DNA from: Sphingomonadales bacterium
GTDB taxonomy: Bacteria > Pseudomonadota > Alphaproteobacteria > Sphingomonadales > Sphingomonadaceae
Length of the DNA: 64,000 nt
Reading direction: 5' to 3'
Assembly: GCA_016714795.1 (NCBI GenBank)
Contig: JADKCA010000001.1
Span: forward strand, 248,001 to 312,000
Position 1 is the stretch's first letter. Every line of letters begins with the position of its first letter. The translations under genes were made by a program, and so were the position numbers. This document shows, one piece after another, positions 33,731-42,547 of this stretch. The notes below the pieces were generated by a model, which saw only the letters and a list, made by a program, of their open reading frames with translations, made no database searches and had not been told where the DNA came from.

Positions 33731-34294
33731 ATGAAAATCAACGCGGTCGAGATTCGTCCCGGCAACATTTTGGAATGGGATGGCGGCCTTTGGCGCGCTG
33801 TCAAAATCCAGCACACCCAGCCCGGCAAGGGCGGTGCTTATATGCAGGTGGAGCTGAAGAACCTGATTGACGGCCGCAAGAGCAACAACCGCTTCCGCTC
33901 TTCGGAAACGGTGGAAAAGGTGCGGTTGGATACCAAGGACTTCCAGTATCTTTTCACCGATGGTGAGATGTTGGTGTTCATGGACAAGGATAATTACGAG
34001 CAGATTTCGCTCCCCGCAGACATGCTGGGTGATGCCGCCGCCTTCTTGCAGGACGGCATGGATGTTGTCCTTGAGCTCTATGACGAGCGCCCGATTTCGG
34101 TGCAGCTGCCCGATACCGTGATCGCCACGATTGTGGAGGCCGACGCGGTGGTGAAGGGGCAGACCGCTTCGTCCAGCTACAAGCCTGCCGTGCTGGACAA
34201 TGGCGTCCGCGTGATGGTGCCACCGCACATCGGTGCCGGCACGCGCATCGTGGTGGATGTGTATGCGCAGGAATATGTGAAGCGGGCGGACTGA
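33731..34294 (+). CDS. efp: elongation factor P
   Basis: A 187-residue EF-P with three beta-barrel domains. The N-terminal loop PGKGGAYM carries Lys33, the position that is modified in some bacteria; YjeA/EarP partner genes are not in the window. It rescues ribosomes stalled at proline runs. ATG 33731 is the family start; an in-frame GTG lies 9 bases upstream. Confidence 0.97.
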   Translation: MKINAVEIRPGNILEWDGGLWRAVKIQHTQPGKGGAYMQVELKNLIDGRKSNNRFRSSETVEKVRLDTKDFQYLFTDGEMLVFMDKDNYEQISLPADMLGDAAAFLQDGMDVVLELYDERPISVQLPDTVIATIVEADAVVKGQTASSSYKPAVLDNGVRVMVPPHIGAGTRIVVDVYAQEYVKRAD

Positions 34295-34305
34295 CCTGCA
34301 GAAAA

Positions 34306-34413
34306 CCCCTCCTCTTCAGGGGAGGGGCCGGGGGTGGGGCATGTCAGCCCGCTCCTGATGCACAGAATTTGTCTCAAACGCCCCACCCCAACCCCTCCCC
34401 TGAAGAGGAGGGG
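34306..34413. repeat. 108-base inverted-repeat element between efp and suhB
   Basis: The left arm CCCCTCCTCTTCAGGGGAGGGG followed by CCGGGGGTGGGGC is mirrored by GCCCCACCCCAACCCCTCCCC and TGAAGAGGAGGGG on the right, so about 35 bases are inverted. The plan (terminal hairpin, then GGGGTGGG, central unique part, inverse) is the same as at 26977-27071, although the hairpin sequence differs. Confidence 0.75.
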
Positions 34414-34427
34414 CTTTAGGAACAGCC

Positions 34428-35240
34428 ATGGCATCCCATTCCGGCCTTCTCACCATCATGGAACGTGCAGCGCGCAAGGCTGGCAACAAGTTGCGCCGCG
34501 ATTTCAATGAGGTGCAGCACCTTCAGGTCAGTCGCAAAGGCCCGGCGGATTTCGTCTCCAAGGCGGATCGCGCGGCAGAGCGCACGCTGTACGAGGAACT
34601 CAGCAAGGCGCGGCCCGATTGGGCGTTCCTGCTGGAGGAATCGGGCGAGATTGAGGGTGACCCCACCAAGCCGCGCTTCATCATTGATCCGCTCGATGGC
34701 ACGACCAACTTCCTGCATGGCATTCCGCACTTCGCGATTTCGATCGCGGTGGAAGAGCCTTTGCCCAATGGCAAGCGCGAGATCATGTCGGCTCTGGTCT
34801 ATCAACCCATGACCGATGAGAGCTTCTGGGCAGAAAAGGGGCGTGGGGCCTGGTTGCAGGATGCGCGCCTCCGCGTGTCGTCCCGCCGCAATCTGGATGA
34901 CGCCCTGATTGCCACCGGCATCCCGTTCATGGGCCATGGCAATTTTGCGCAATGGAACCGCATCTTCGGCGCGGTTGCGCCCGAAGTGGCGGGCATCCGG
35001 CGTTTTGGCGCGGCGTCGCTTGATCTCGCATGGGTCGCGGCGGGGCGGTATGATGGCTATTGGGAAGCCGATCTCCAGCCCTGGGATGTGGCGGCGGGGA
35101 TGCTGCTGGTGCGCGAGGCGGGCGGCTTCGTCACCGACTTCCGGGGCGGCGACAAGTGCATCGACCGCAACGAATATCTGGCAGCGAATGATACGCTGCA
35201 TTCCAAGCTGCACAAGCTGGTGGCAGGCGCGCTGCGTTAA
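34428..35240 (+). CDS. suhB: inositol monophosphatase family protein (SuhB-like)
   Basis: A 270-residue enzyme with the Mg/Li-sensitive phosphatase motifs: LLEESGE, FIIDPLDGTTNFLHG and YWEADLQPWDVAAGML. Such enzymes remove phosphate from inositol phosphates or related substrates; in E. coli SuhB also modulates transcription. AGGAA precedes the start. It follows efp behind the inverted-repeat element. A second, more distant family member lies at 36874. Confidence 0.92.
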   Translation: MASHSGLLTIMERAARKAGNKLRRDFNEVQHLQVSRKGPADFVSKADRAAERTLYEELSKARPDWAFLLEESGEIEGDPTKPRFIIDPLDGTTNFLHGIPHFAISIAVEEPLPNGKREIMSALVYQPMTDESFWAEKGRGAWLQDARLRVSSRRNLDDALIATGIPFMGHGNFAQWNRIFGAVAPEVAGIRRFGAASLDLAWVAAGRYDGYWEADLQPWDVAAGMLLVREAGGFVTDFRGGDKCIDRNEYLAANDTLHSKLHKLVAGALR

Positions 35241-35680
35241 TTGCGCGCCGCATCCAGCCGGATGCGGATGGCCCTCAAGCGGGGGAGGAGATCATTCATC
35301 TCCTCTTGAGACACCATGCCGTTCAGTACCGGCACCATGGGCGCAAGCGCGGACAGGCAGGTTTCGCGCATCGCCCGCCCGGCAGGTGTGAGCGAAACCA
35401 GTTTGGCGCGGCCATCCTGCGGGTCCGCGCGGATGCTGATGAGCCCGTTCTTCTCCATGCGGCCCAAGGTGCTCGTCATCGTCGGGCGGGTGACTTGAAA
35501 GGCGCTGGCGAGCGCCGCGGGGGACTTTTCTGCCACATCCAGCCGGACGAAATGGTTGAGCACCGAAAATTGCGCGCGCGTCATCCCCTTGGGCAGCACA
35601 CCATCGAGCAAGGCACCGGAGAGCTGCTCCAATATACCGATTTCATTGAAGAATTCGAAGGCCAGCGGGTCTTGCGTCAT
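35237..35680 (-). CDS. MarR-family transcriptional regulator
   Basis: A 147-residue winged-helix regulator: GMTRAQFSVLNHFVRLD, the recognition part KSPAALASAFQVTRPTMTSTLGRMEKNGLI and the wing IRADPQDGRAKLVSLT. It is translated from an ATGA overlap with the nitroreductase upstream, so it is the second gene of a two-gene operon. The perfect dyad upstream of the operon is its likely operator. The ligand is unknown; MarR regulators often sense phenolics or oxidants. Confidence 0.9.
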   Translation of the reverse strand: MTQDPLAFEFFNEIGILEQLSGALLDGVLPKGMTRAQFSVLNHFVRLDVAEKSPAALASAFQVTRPTMTSTLGRMEKNGLISIRADPQDGRAKLVSLTPAGRAMRETCLSALAPMVPVLNGMVSQEEMNDLLPRLRAIRIRLDAARN

Positions 35681-36807
35681 GCGATGATATGCTTCTCCAG
35701 CGGCCAGCGCGCTGCGGGCCGAACGGGATCGGCATAGCCGACACGCGCGAACATTTGAATGCGTTCTCCGGCTTTGGCACCAAGCTGCCGGTGGATTTCG
35801 GCATATTGCGCGGCAACTTCCGGATATTCCTGAAGCGCTTGGCTCATTGGGTGAACCGCCAGCCCCAGCAAGCTCGCCTGCAATTGCGCGCGGACATAGC
35901 GGCGGCCTGCCTCCAGCTGGTCTGCGCGCGTGTTGCCCGGCGTGATGATCCAGAACAAGGCAGGGGTTGAGCCATAGGTTTCGGCCTGCATGGTGAGCCC
36001 GGTCTTGTAAGCTGTACTGGACGGATCGGCGAGCTGGGCGCGGTCAAGCTGGCCGATCAGCGTCAGACTTTCCATCATGGGGCCGGACAAGGCGAGGCCG
36101 TCGGGCGTTGCGTCGATTTCCGCATGGCCGATCCGCATCAGATTGACGCTTTCCATATGCGTGCGGTGCGTCTCCTGCTCAATGCGGATCGAATCCATCG
36201 CGATTTTGCGCAACGGAGCGATGCGCGCTTCGGTGGCGGTGAAGCCGTCCGGCGTGGTGACGAGCCGGGCCAGATCCGCCTCCGCAACCGGACGGGTCGG
36301 GTCATAGACCAACCGGTTGGTGTGTCGTTGGCCAATCGCCGCGAACAGCGGATCGCGGGCGGTGCTGGCATCCTTGATGAAGCGCACGCGGGCGACGGGG
36401 CGGCTATCCAGGCGCGGCTGCGATTCGCCTAGGGGGAGGGGCGTCATCTCCATCCGAACGCCACGTTCTGCGGCGGCGATCCGTGCGGTTTCAAGGAAAG
36501 TGCCGAAGCCGATGGTGATCTGACGGTCAAACGGATCGGTTTCGGGCAGTCGTTTGGCAAGGTCGCAGCTGATTTCGGCCTCGTCCGGGCCCACCAGCCG
36601 GATCATCCAGGGCTGGCGATTGTGTGGATTGGGGGCGAGAATGGCGTGGCGGAAGGCCGCGAGGCGCATGTCAGCAGGCGGCGGCCCATCGGCCATCCAT
36701 GGCTTGATCGCGGCTTCGGGCAGCCGCGTGACGCGCCAGACACCGCCTGCCAGAACAAGGCCGATCGCACCGGCACCGAGGATCAGGGTTCTGCGGGAAA
36801 TGGACAT
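35677..36807 (-). CDS. Tat-exported nitroreductase-like protein (Acg family type)
   Basis: A 376-residue protein with a twin-arginine signal (SRRTLILGAGAIGLVLAGG), then a nitroreductase-like domain: APNPHNRQPWMI near the start, GFGTFLETARIAAAERG, AIGQRHTNRLVYDP and a C-terminal GLAVHPMSQALQEYPE. This layout matches FMN-dependent or FMN-binding nitroreductase relatives predicted to be exported. It is co-transcribed with the MarR gene, so expression is probably induced by the MarR ligand. The substrate is unknown. Confidence 0.8.
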   Translation of the reverse strand: MSISRRTLILGAGAIGLVLAGGVWRVTRLPEAAIKPWMADGPPPADMRLAAFRHAILAPNPHNRQPWMIRLVGPDEAEISCDLAKRLPETDPFDRQITIGFGTFLETARIAAAERGVRMEMTPLPLGESQPRLDSRPVARVRFIKDASTARDPLFAAIGQRHTNRLVYDPTRPVAEADLARLVTTPDGFTATEARIAPLRKIAMDSIRIEQETHRTHMESVNLMRIGHAEIDATPDGLALSGPMMESLTLIGQLDRAQLADPSSTAYKTGLTMQAETYGSTPALFWIITPGNTRADQLEAGRRYVRAQLQASLLGLAVHPMSQALQEYPEVAAQYAEIHRQLGAKAGERIQMFARVGYADPVRPAARWPLEKHIIA

Positions 36808-36820
36808 GGTGATTCTCCAA

Positions 36821-36854
36821 TTCGATATCTAACTAAATATAGATAGATATCGAA
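36821..36854 (-). promoter_or_regulatory. MarR operator dyad
   Basis: TTCGATATCTA at 36821-36831 and TAGATATCGAA at 36844-36854 are perfect inverted copies separated by 12 AT-rich bases. The dyad ends 14 bases before the nitroreductase start, where MarR binding would block transcription or initiation. Confidence 0.7.
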
Positions 36855-36873
36855 CTATGTCAATTGCCCCATG

Positions 36874-37665
36874 TCAGACGAAGAGAATCTCCGCCGCAGC
36901 GTCCCAGATGGCGGTATTGGCGGCGACCAGAAGGCTGGTTGATCCGTCATGGAACACATAGTCGCGCCCGTCGCTGCGTGCGACCTTTCCGCCCGCTTCC
37001 TCCAGAAACAGCGCGCCGGGCACATGATCCCAGGGCAATGTGCGTTCATAGAGCGCCAGATCATGCTCACCCAGCACGATCTTGGGATATTGCTCACCGG
37101 CACAGCGGGGAATGTCGGCGCAGACCATCTTGCCTTGGGCGTTGCCCAGAAAGCGGTCGCGGGTTTCGGGATCAAGAAAGAGCGTGCTGATCCCTGCCAC
37201 CAGTTGCGGCGCGCCAGTGGGGCGGGCAGTGACGCGGGCACCATCGATGAACGCGCCGCGCCCGCGCGCGGCATGGCAAAGCCGCCCGGTCAACGGGTCG
37301 AGTATCCAGCCCGCCTCCGCAACGCCGTCTACCGTCAGCGCAATCATGATGGCGAACGGCGCGCGGCCTGCGGCGAAGTTGGCAGTGCCGTCGATGGGAT
37401 CGATGATCCATACTGCACCGGAAGCGATGTCATTCATCAATATGGGGTCAGCGGCGACCGCCTCTTCACCGAGCAGTCTGGCCTCCATGATGGACAGTAA
37501 GCCTTCACTCAGCCGCGCTTCGCTCTCGCGGTCGACCACTGTGACGAGTTCGCCTGGGGTCTTTTCCTCGATCTCGTGCGCTGCCAGTTGCTGGTAACGC
37601 GGCAGGACGACGTCAGCTGCCACCCGGCGCATAAGAGCTTCGACGGCGGGAGAGAGGGGGTGCAT
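36874..37665 (-). CDS. inositol monophosphatase family protein (histidinol-phosphatase-like)
   Basis: A 263-residue relative of SuhB with LLGEEAVAADP, WIIDPIDGTANFAAG and the C-terminal YERTLPWDHVPGALFLEEAGG. The second and third motifs are complete, so it is probably an active Mg-dependent phosphatase. Substrate cannot be assigned; histidinol phosphate, 3'-phosphoadenosine phosphate and inositol phosphate are all used by relatives. It follows gyrA on the minus strand after 48 bases and a small hairpin. Confidence 0.88.
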   Translation of the reverse strand: MHPLSPAVEALMRRVAADVVLPRYQQLAAHEIEEKTPGELVTVVDRESEARLSEGLLSIMEARLLGEEAVAADPILMNDIASGAVWIIDPIDGTANFAAGRAPFAIMIALTVDGVAEAGWILDPLTGRLCHAARGRGAFIDGARVTARPTGAPQLVAGISTLFLDPETRDRFLGNAQGKMVCADIPRCAGEQYPKIVLGEHDLALYERTLPWDHVPGALFLEEAGGKVARSDGRDYVFHDGSTSLLVAANTAIWDAAAEILFV

Positions 37666-37684
37666 CGCGCGCTAACTCCATATG

Positions 37685-37702
37685 CTCCGGCGCAGGCCGG
37701 AG
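37685..37702 (-). terminator. hairpin between gyrA and the IMPase-family gene
   Basis: CTCCGGC-GCAG-GCCGGAG is a 7-pair stem with a 4-base loop directly after gyrA on the minus strand. No U-tract follows. It resembles the hairpin at 29797-29817. Confidence 0.45.
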
Positions 37703-37713
37703 TACAGCCGTCT

Positions 37714-40425
37714 TTACGCTTCGCTGCCCTCTTCACCGCCGCTTTCGATCGCATCCGCAGCCCCTTCATCTTCCTCAACTTCCACCAACGCTGCACTCAC
37801 CACATGTTCATTGTCCGCGACATTGAACAGGCGCACGCCGCCGGTGTTGCGGCCGATGACACGCATTGATGCAACTTCCATGCGGATCATCTTGGCCTGG
37901 TCGGTGACCAGCATCAGATGCTCGCCATTCTTGGCCGGGAAGCTGGCGACGACCGGGCCGTTGCGATCCAGGTTGTCGATATTGGTGATGCCTTGTCCGC
38001 CACGACCGGTGCGGCGATATTCATAAGCTGAAGATCGCTTGCCATAGCCATTGGCGCAGACGGTGAGGATGAACTGTTCCCGCTCAGCCATTTCGGCCAT
38101 GCGCTCGGCCGAGAGCGTCGGCGCATTTTCATTGTCCTTCCACGGCGCGGCACGCAGATAGGCATCGCGCTCATCCTGATCCGCGCCGGAGCGGTGCAGG
38201 ATCGAGAGCGACATGACTTCGTCACCGTCCTTCAGCGTCATGCCGCGCACACCGGTGGAGGCGCGGCTCTGGAATTCGCGAATGTCGCTGCCCATGAAGC
38301 GGATGGCCTTGCCGCCGCGCGAGGCCAGCAGCACGTCATCTTCTTCGGTCAGCAGGGCGACACCGATCAGGCGGTCATCCGCATCGTCGCCTTCAAACTT
38401 CATGGCAATTTTGCCATTGGAGGGGATGTTGGTGAAGGCATCCATGGAGTTGCGGCGCACCGAGCCCTTGGCCGTGGCAAACATGACATGCAGCTTGGCC
38501 CACTCATCCTCATCCTCGGGCAGCGGCAGAACGGTGGAGATGGTTTCACCCTGTGCCAGCGGCAGCAGATTGATCATTGGCCGCCCGCGTGTGTTTGGCC
38601 CGCCTTCGGGCAGACGCCACACCTTCATGCGATAGACTTTACCGACGGTGGAGAAGAACAGCACCGGAGTATGGGTGCTCGTCACGAACAATTCGGCGAC
38701 GACGTCCTCATCCTTGGTGTTCATGCCCGCGCGGCCCTTGCCGCCTCGTTTCTGCGCACGGAACGTGTCAAGGCTGGTGCGCTTGATATAGCCGTCGACC
38801 GTGACGGTGACGACCATCTCTTCGCGCTCGATCAGATCTTCATCGTCGATGCTGTCACCCGCAGGCGCGATGGTGGATTTGCGCGGCGTGGCAAACTCGG
38901 TCTTCACCGCCAGCAGTTCTTCGCGCATCACGGCGTAGAGCTTTGCCCGGTCTGCCAGAATCGCGAGCAGTTCGGCGATGCTGGTGGCGAGTTCCTTCAA
39001 CTCGTCGCCAATTTCGTCGCGGCCCAGCGCGGTGAGGCGGTGGAGGCGCAGGTCGAGAATCGCGCGGACCTGAATGTCGGACAGGCGATAGGTCTCGCCC
39101 GAAACCGCATCATGATCCTCAACCGCTTCGACCAACGCGATATATTGCGCGATTTCCGCAATCGGCCATTCACGCGCAGACAGGCGTTCGCGCGCTTCGG
39201 CAGGGCTGGAGGAGGAGCGTATGATCCGCACCACTTCATCCAGATTGGTCACCGCGATGACGAGGCCGAGCAGAATATGCGCCCGGTCCCGCGCCTTGTT
39301 CAACTCGAACTTGGAACGGCGGGTGATGACCTCTTCGCGGAACTTGACGAATGCGTCGATAATGTCGCGCAACGTCAGCACTTCGGGCCGTCCGCCACGG
39401 ATGGCGAGCATGTTCGCCGGGAAGTTGGACTGGGCGGGCGTGTGCCGCCACAACTGGTTGAGCACGACTTCGGGCGTCGCGTCCTTTTTCAGGTCGATGA
39501 CGATGCGCACGCCGAGACGATTGGATTCGTCGCGAATGTCGGAGACGCCCTCGATCCGCTTGTCCTTGGCGGCTTCGGCGATCTTTTCCACCAGCCCGGA
39601 TTTGCCGACCTGATAGGGGATTTCGGTTAGCACAATGCTGCGCTTGTCGCCGCGGCCTTCCTCAATCTCATGGCGGCTGCGCATGATGATCGAGCCTTTG
39701 CCCGTGTGATAGGCAGAGCGCGCACCGGACTGGCCGAGGATCAGCGCTCCAGTGGGGAAATCGGGCGCGGGGACGATCTGGATCAGTTCGTCGATCGTGA
39801 TCCCGCCATTTTCGATATAGGCGATGCACGCATCAATCACTTCGCCCAGATTGTGCGGCGGAATGTTGGTTGCCATGCCGACGGCAATACCGCCCGCCCC
39901 ATTGACGAGCAGGTTCGGGAAACGGGCAGGCAGAACCTGCGGTTCCGTGCGGCTGGCATCATAGTTGGGCTGGAAATTGACGGTATCCCGGTCAATATCT
40001 TCCAGCAGGAAATTGGTGACCTTGGCCAATCGCGCTTCGGTGTAGCGCATGGAGGCTGGCGGATCGGGGTCCATCGATCCGAAATTGCCCTGACCGTCGA
40101 TCAGCGGAAGCCGCAAAGACCAATCCTGCGCCATGCGCGCCAGTGCGTCGTAGATAGAGGAATCGCCGTGCGGGTGATAATTACCCATCACGTCACCGAC
40201 GATCTTGGCCGACTTGCGATAGGGACGCCCGGCCACGAATCCGCCTTCATGCGCGGCATAGAGAATGCGGCGGTGAACCGGCTTCAGGCCGTCACGCACG
40301 TCAGGCAAGGCACGGCTGACGATGACCGACATGGCATAGTCGAGATAGCTCGACTTCATCTCGTCAACGATGCTGATGGGCGAAATGTCCGAAGGGTCGC
40401 CGATGGGCGGCTCGTCGTTGCTCAA
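37714..40425 (-). CDS. gyrA: DNA gyrase subunit A
   Basis: A 903-residue GyrA with the catalytic Tyr128 in MRYTEARL and the quinolone-resistance region HPHGDSSIYDALARMAQ. The residues equivalent to E. coli 83 and 87 are Ser89 and Asp93, which is the susceptible state. The C-terminal half contains the beta-pinwheel repeats and the GyrA box (QKRGGKGRAG), and ends in an acidic tail. The start read here is TTG at 40425, giving the family N-terminus DEPPIGDPSDISPISIVDEM; no in-frame ATG is available before residue 23. Confidence 0.96.
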   Translation of the reverse strand: MSNDEPPIGDPSDISPISIVDEMKSSYLDYAMSVIVSRALPDVRDGLKPVHRRILYAAHEGGFVAGRPYRKSAKIVGDVMGNYHPHGDSSIYDALARMAQDWSLRLPLIDGQGNFGSMDPDPPASMRYTEARLAKVTNFLLEDIDRDTVNFQPNYDASRTEPQVLPARFPNLLVNGAGGIAVGMATNIPPHNLGEVIDACIAYIENGGITIDELIQIVPAPDFPTGALILGQSGARSAYHTGKGSIIMRSRHEIEEGRGDKRSIVLTEIPYQVGKSGLVEKIAEAAKDKRIEGVSDIRDESNRLGVRIVIDLKKDATPEVVLNQLWRHTPAQSNFPANMLAIRGGRPEVLTLRDIIDAFVKFREEVITRRSKFELNKARDRAHILLGLVIAVTNLDEVVRIIRSSSSPAEARERLSAREWPIAEIAQYIALVEAVEDHDAVSGETYRLSDIQVRAILDLRLHRLTALGRDEIGDELKELATSIAELLAILADRAKLYAVMREELLAVKTEFATPRKSTIAPAGDSIDDEDLIEREEMVVTVTVDGYIKRTSLDTFRAQKRGGKGRAGMNTKDEDVVAELFVTSTHTPVLFFSTVGKVYRMKVWRLPEGGPNTRGRPMINLLPLAQGETISTVLPLPEDEDEWAKLHVMFATAKGSVRRNSMDAFTNIPSNGKIAMKFEGDDADDRLIGVALLTEEDDVLLASRGGKAIRFMGSDIREFQSRASTGVRGMTLKDGDEVMSLSILHRSGADQDERDAYLRAAPWKDNENAPTLSAERMAEMAEREQFILTVCANGYGKRSSAYEYRRTGRGGQGITNIDNLDRNGPVVASFPAKNGEHLMLVTDQAKMIRMEVASMRVIGRNTGGVRLFNVADNEHVVSAALVEVEEDEGAADAIESGGEEGSEA

Positions 40426-40648
40426 GATACTTACTTTCTCATGAAATCCGGTTCCAAGGCCTTAGCGGGGGAGGGGGGCAAAGGCCAGTGCCAAGAGGCA
40501 AAAAAGGGGTTCAATCACCATTCATTTTTGCGCGCCTAAAAACGCTTTCATCCCGTGTTCGGGCTTGTGCGACAGGCGCTGTCGGACTAGCGGGAAATCA
40601 TGGGACGGAGTGCGCCTGCATTCCGGTTTGGAGAAGGACCATATTGCA

Positions 40649-41908
40649 ATGAAACTTGTTTCTTCGGTGTCGCTTGCCCTTGTTCTTGCCTTGGGTTCAA
40701 CCGTGATGCTGGCCCCGCAGTCTGCGGTTGCGGCGAAGAAGGAAAAGGCGCCCAAGGCGGCTGCGCCAACCTTGTCTAAGGAATTCCGCGCGGCCATCGC
40801 GCCAGCGCAGGCAGCCATGCAGAAGAAGGACGTTGCCGCAGCGGAAGCTGCGCTGGCCGTCGCCACGCCGCTCGCCAAACTGCCCGACGAAATATTCTTC
40901 CTCGGCTCGATCGGTTATGAAGTTGCCAATGCCAAGAATGACAAGGCGGGCATTCGCAAGGGCATCGACATGATGGTCGATTCCGGCTCGAAGATCCCGA
41001 CGAACCTCGACAAGCTCAATATGGCATCGGGCCAGATGGCTTATCAGGCCGGTGAGTATCAGAAAGCGATTGACCGCCTGACCGCGGCCGACCAGCAGGG
41101 CAGCAAGGACATCAACCGCTTGTTGCTGACGGCCGAAGCGCATTTCAAGCTGAGCCAGTGGGCTCAGGGCCTCGGCGTGCTGAACAAGGCCGCTGAAGAG
41201 CAGAAAGCGTCTGGTCAGGCTGTGCCGGAAGACTGGTATCGTCGTGGTGTTTCGGTGTCGCTCAAGAGCAAGAACACGGCGCTGATTACCGATTGGAGCC
41301 ACAAGCTTGTTCGTAACAATCCGTCGGCCACCAACTGGCGCGATGCGCTGATCATCTTTCGCGATTCCGCCAAGCTCGACGCCAAGTCGCAGCTCGACAT
41401 TGCGCGCCTGATGTATGAAACCAAGTCGCTTGCCGGTGAACGCGACTTCAATGACTATGCGGCGCTGGCCATCGAAGGCAAGCTCCCCTGGGAAGCCGAG
41501 AAGGCGATCCAGGCCGGTCTGGATAGCGGTGCGGTGGTGAAAACCTCCAAGCCGATCCAGGAACGGCTTGCCGAAGTCAAGACGATGTCTCCGGTGGAAA
41601 CATCTGCATTGATGACCGATCAGAAAAAGGCACTGACCACGGGCACCGCCGTCTATGCGCTCAACGTGGCCAATGCGCTGATCAGCCATGGGGACAATGA
41701 CAAGGCATTGGAAATGCTGGGCGTCGCCGAAAAGCGTGCCGGAGCAGATTTGTCCACTGTCAACATGCTGCGCGGCATTGCGCTGGCCCGGCTGGGCCGC
41801 AAGGACGAAGCCAAAGCGGCGTTCAGCGCTGTGACAGCGTCTCCCAAGGCGGAAATCGGGTCCTTCTGGAAGCTTTATCTGGATCTGGGTGCCGCCACGG
41901 CGGGCTGA
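40649..41908 (+). CDS. exported TPR-type helical repeat protein
   Basis: From ATG 40649 (GAAGGA upstream) a 419-residue protein with a signal peptide (cleavage near AVAAKK) and then almost wholly helical repeats, including YQAGEYQKAIDRLTAADQQG and GIALARLGRKDEAKAAFSAV with TPR-like spacing. I do not know its partner. Such periplasmic TPR proteins commonly scaffold envelope complexes. It is monocistronic and ends against a hairpin shared with the Lrp gene. Confidence 0.85.
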   Translation: MKLVSSVSLALVLALGSTVMLAPQSAVAAKKEKAPKAAAPTLSKEFRAAIAPAQAAMQKKDVAAAEAALAVATPLAKLPDEIFFLGSIGYEVANAKNDKAGIRKGIDMMVDSGSKIPTNLDKLNMASGQMAYQAGEYQKAIDRLTAADQQGSKDINRLLLTAEAHFKLSQWAQGLGVLNKAAEEQKASGQAVPEDWYRRGVSVSLKSKNTALITDWSHKLVRNNPSATNWRDALIIFRDSAKLDAKSQLDIARLMYETKSLAGERDFNDYAALAIEGKLPWEAEKAIQAGLDSGAVVKTSKPIQERLAEVKTMSPVETSALMTDQKKALTTGTAVYALNVANALISHGDNDKALEMLGVAEKRAGADLSTVNMLRGIALARLGRKDEAKAAFSAVTASPKAEIGSFWKLYLDLGAATAG

Positions 41909-41924
41909 ACTCCCACTTTTCCCA

Positions 41925-41952
41925 CGCTGGACTGGCTTCGGTCAGTCCAGCG
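41925..41952. terminator. bidirectional hairpin between TPR and Lrp genes
   Basis: CGCTGGACTG and CAGTCCAGCG form a perfect 10-pair stem with an 8-base loop between two convergent genes. A T-run precedes the stem on the plus strand, giving an A-run on the minus strand, so U-tract termination is not shown for either side. It overlaps the Lrp stop codon. Confidence 0.55.
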
Positions 41953-42418
41953 GAACGGGAACGCCCGGCAGCGATTTTGACGAACGGATGGTGAGCGAAG
42001 TTTTTACGCTTGCCACGTTGGGGGCTGTCGTCAGCGATCCGGTGAGGAATTGCTGGAACTGCTGCAGGTCGGGTGCCACGATCTTCAGGATGAAATCGAT
42101 CTCGCCATTCAGCATATGGCATTCGCGCACCGGATCGAGCTTCGCGACATGCGCTTCGAAGGCGCGCAGATCATCTTCGGCCTGGCTCTTCAGGCTGACC
42201 ATCGCAAATACAGTAATGGTGTAGCCCAGCTTCTCCCCCGAGAGCGATGCGTGATAACCTTCGATGATCCCTTCATCCTCCAGCGCGCGAACACGGCGCA
42301 GGCAGGGCGGAGCTGTCAGCCCCACCCGCGCGGCCAGCTCCACGTTGGTGATGCGGCCATCTTCCTGCAATTCGTGCAGAATGCGGGCATCGGTATGATC
42401 TAGGTTGCGATTGGCCAT
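41942..42418 (-). CDS. Lrp/AsnC-family transcriptional regulator
   Basis: A 158-residue regulator with an AsnC-type helix-turn-helix (DARILHELQEDGRITNVELA, then VGLTAPPCLRRVRALEDEGII) and a RAM ligand-binding domain (LDPVRECHMLNGEIDFILKIVAP). Lrp-type proteins sense amino acids. It is divergent from the histidine kinase gene; the 130-base gap between them is AT-rich and could hold its operator. The controlled genes are unknown. Confidence 0.92.
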   Translation of the reverse strand: MANRNLDHTDARILHELQEDGRITNVELAARVGLTAPPCLRRVRALEDEGIIEGYHASLSGEKLGYTITVFAMVSLKSQAEDDLRAFEAHVAKLDPVRECHMLNGEIDFILKIVAPDLQQFQQFLTGSLTTAPNVASVKTSLTIRSSKSLPGVPVPLD

Positions 42419-42547
42419 TTTTGAAACATTCCTTCGGGGGCTGTCTCTTTCCCGATAATTTTGTTTCGCGCAACACTTAATGTGCCACTTTGCAACGTCC
42501 CATTTTGGACACTATCGGCAAGGGTAACGCTTCGTTAGGAAAGAGCC

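Noticed and set aside
38194..39630. 478-residue plus-strand frame opposite gyrA
   Set aside because: gyrA on the minus strand is complete and unambiguous.
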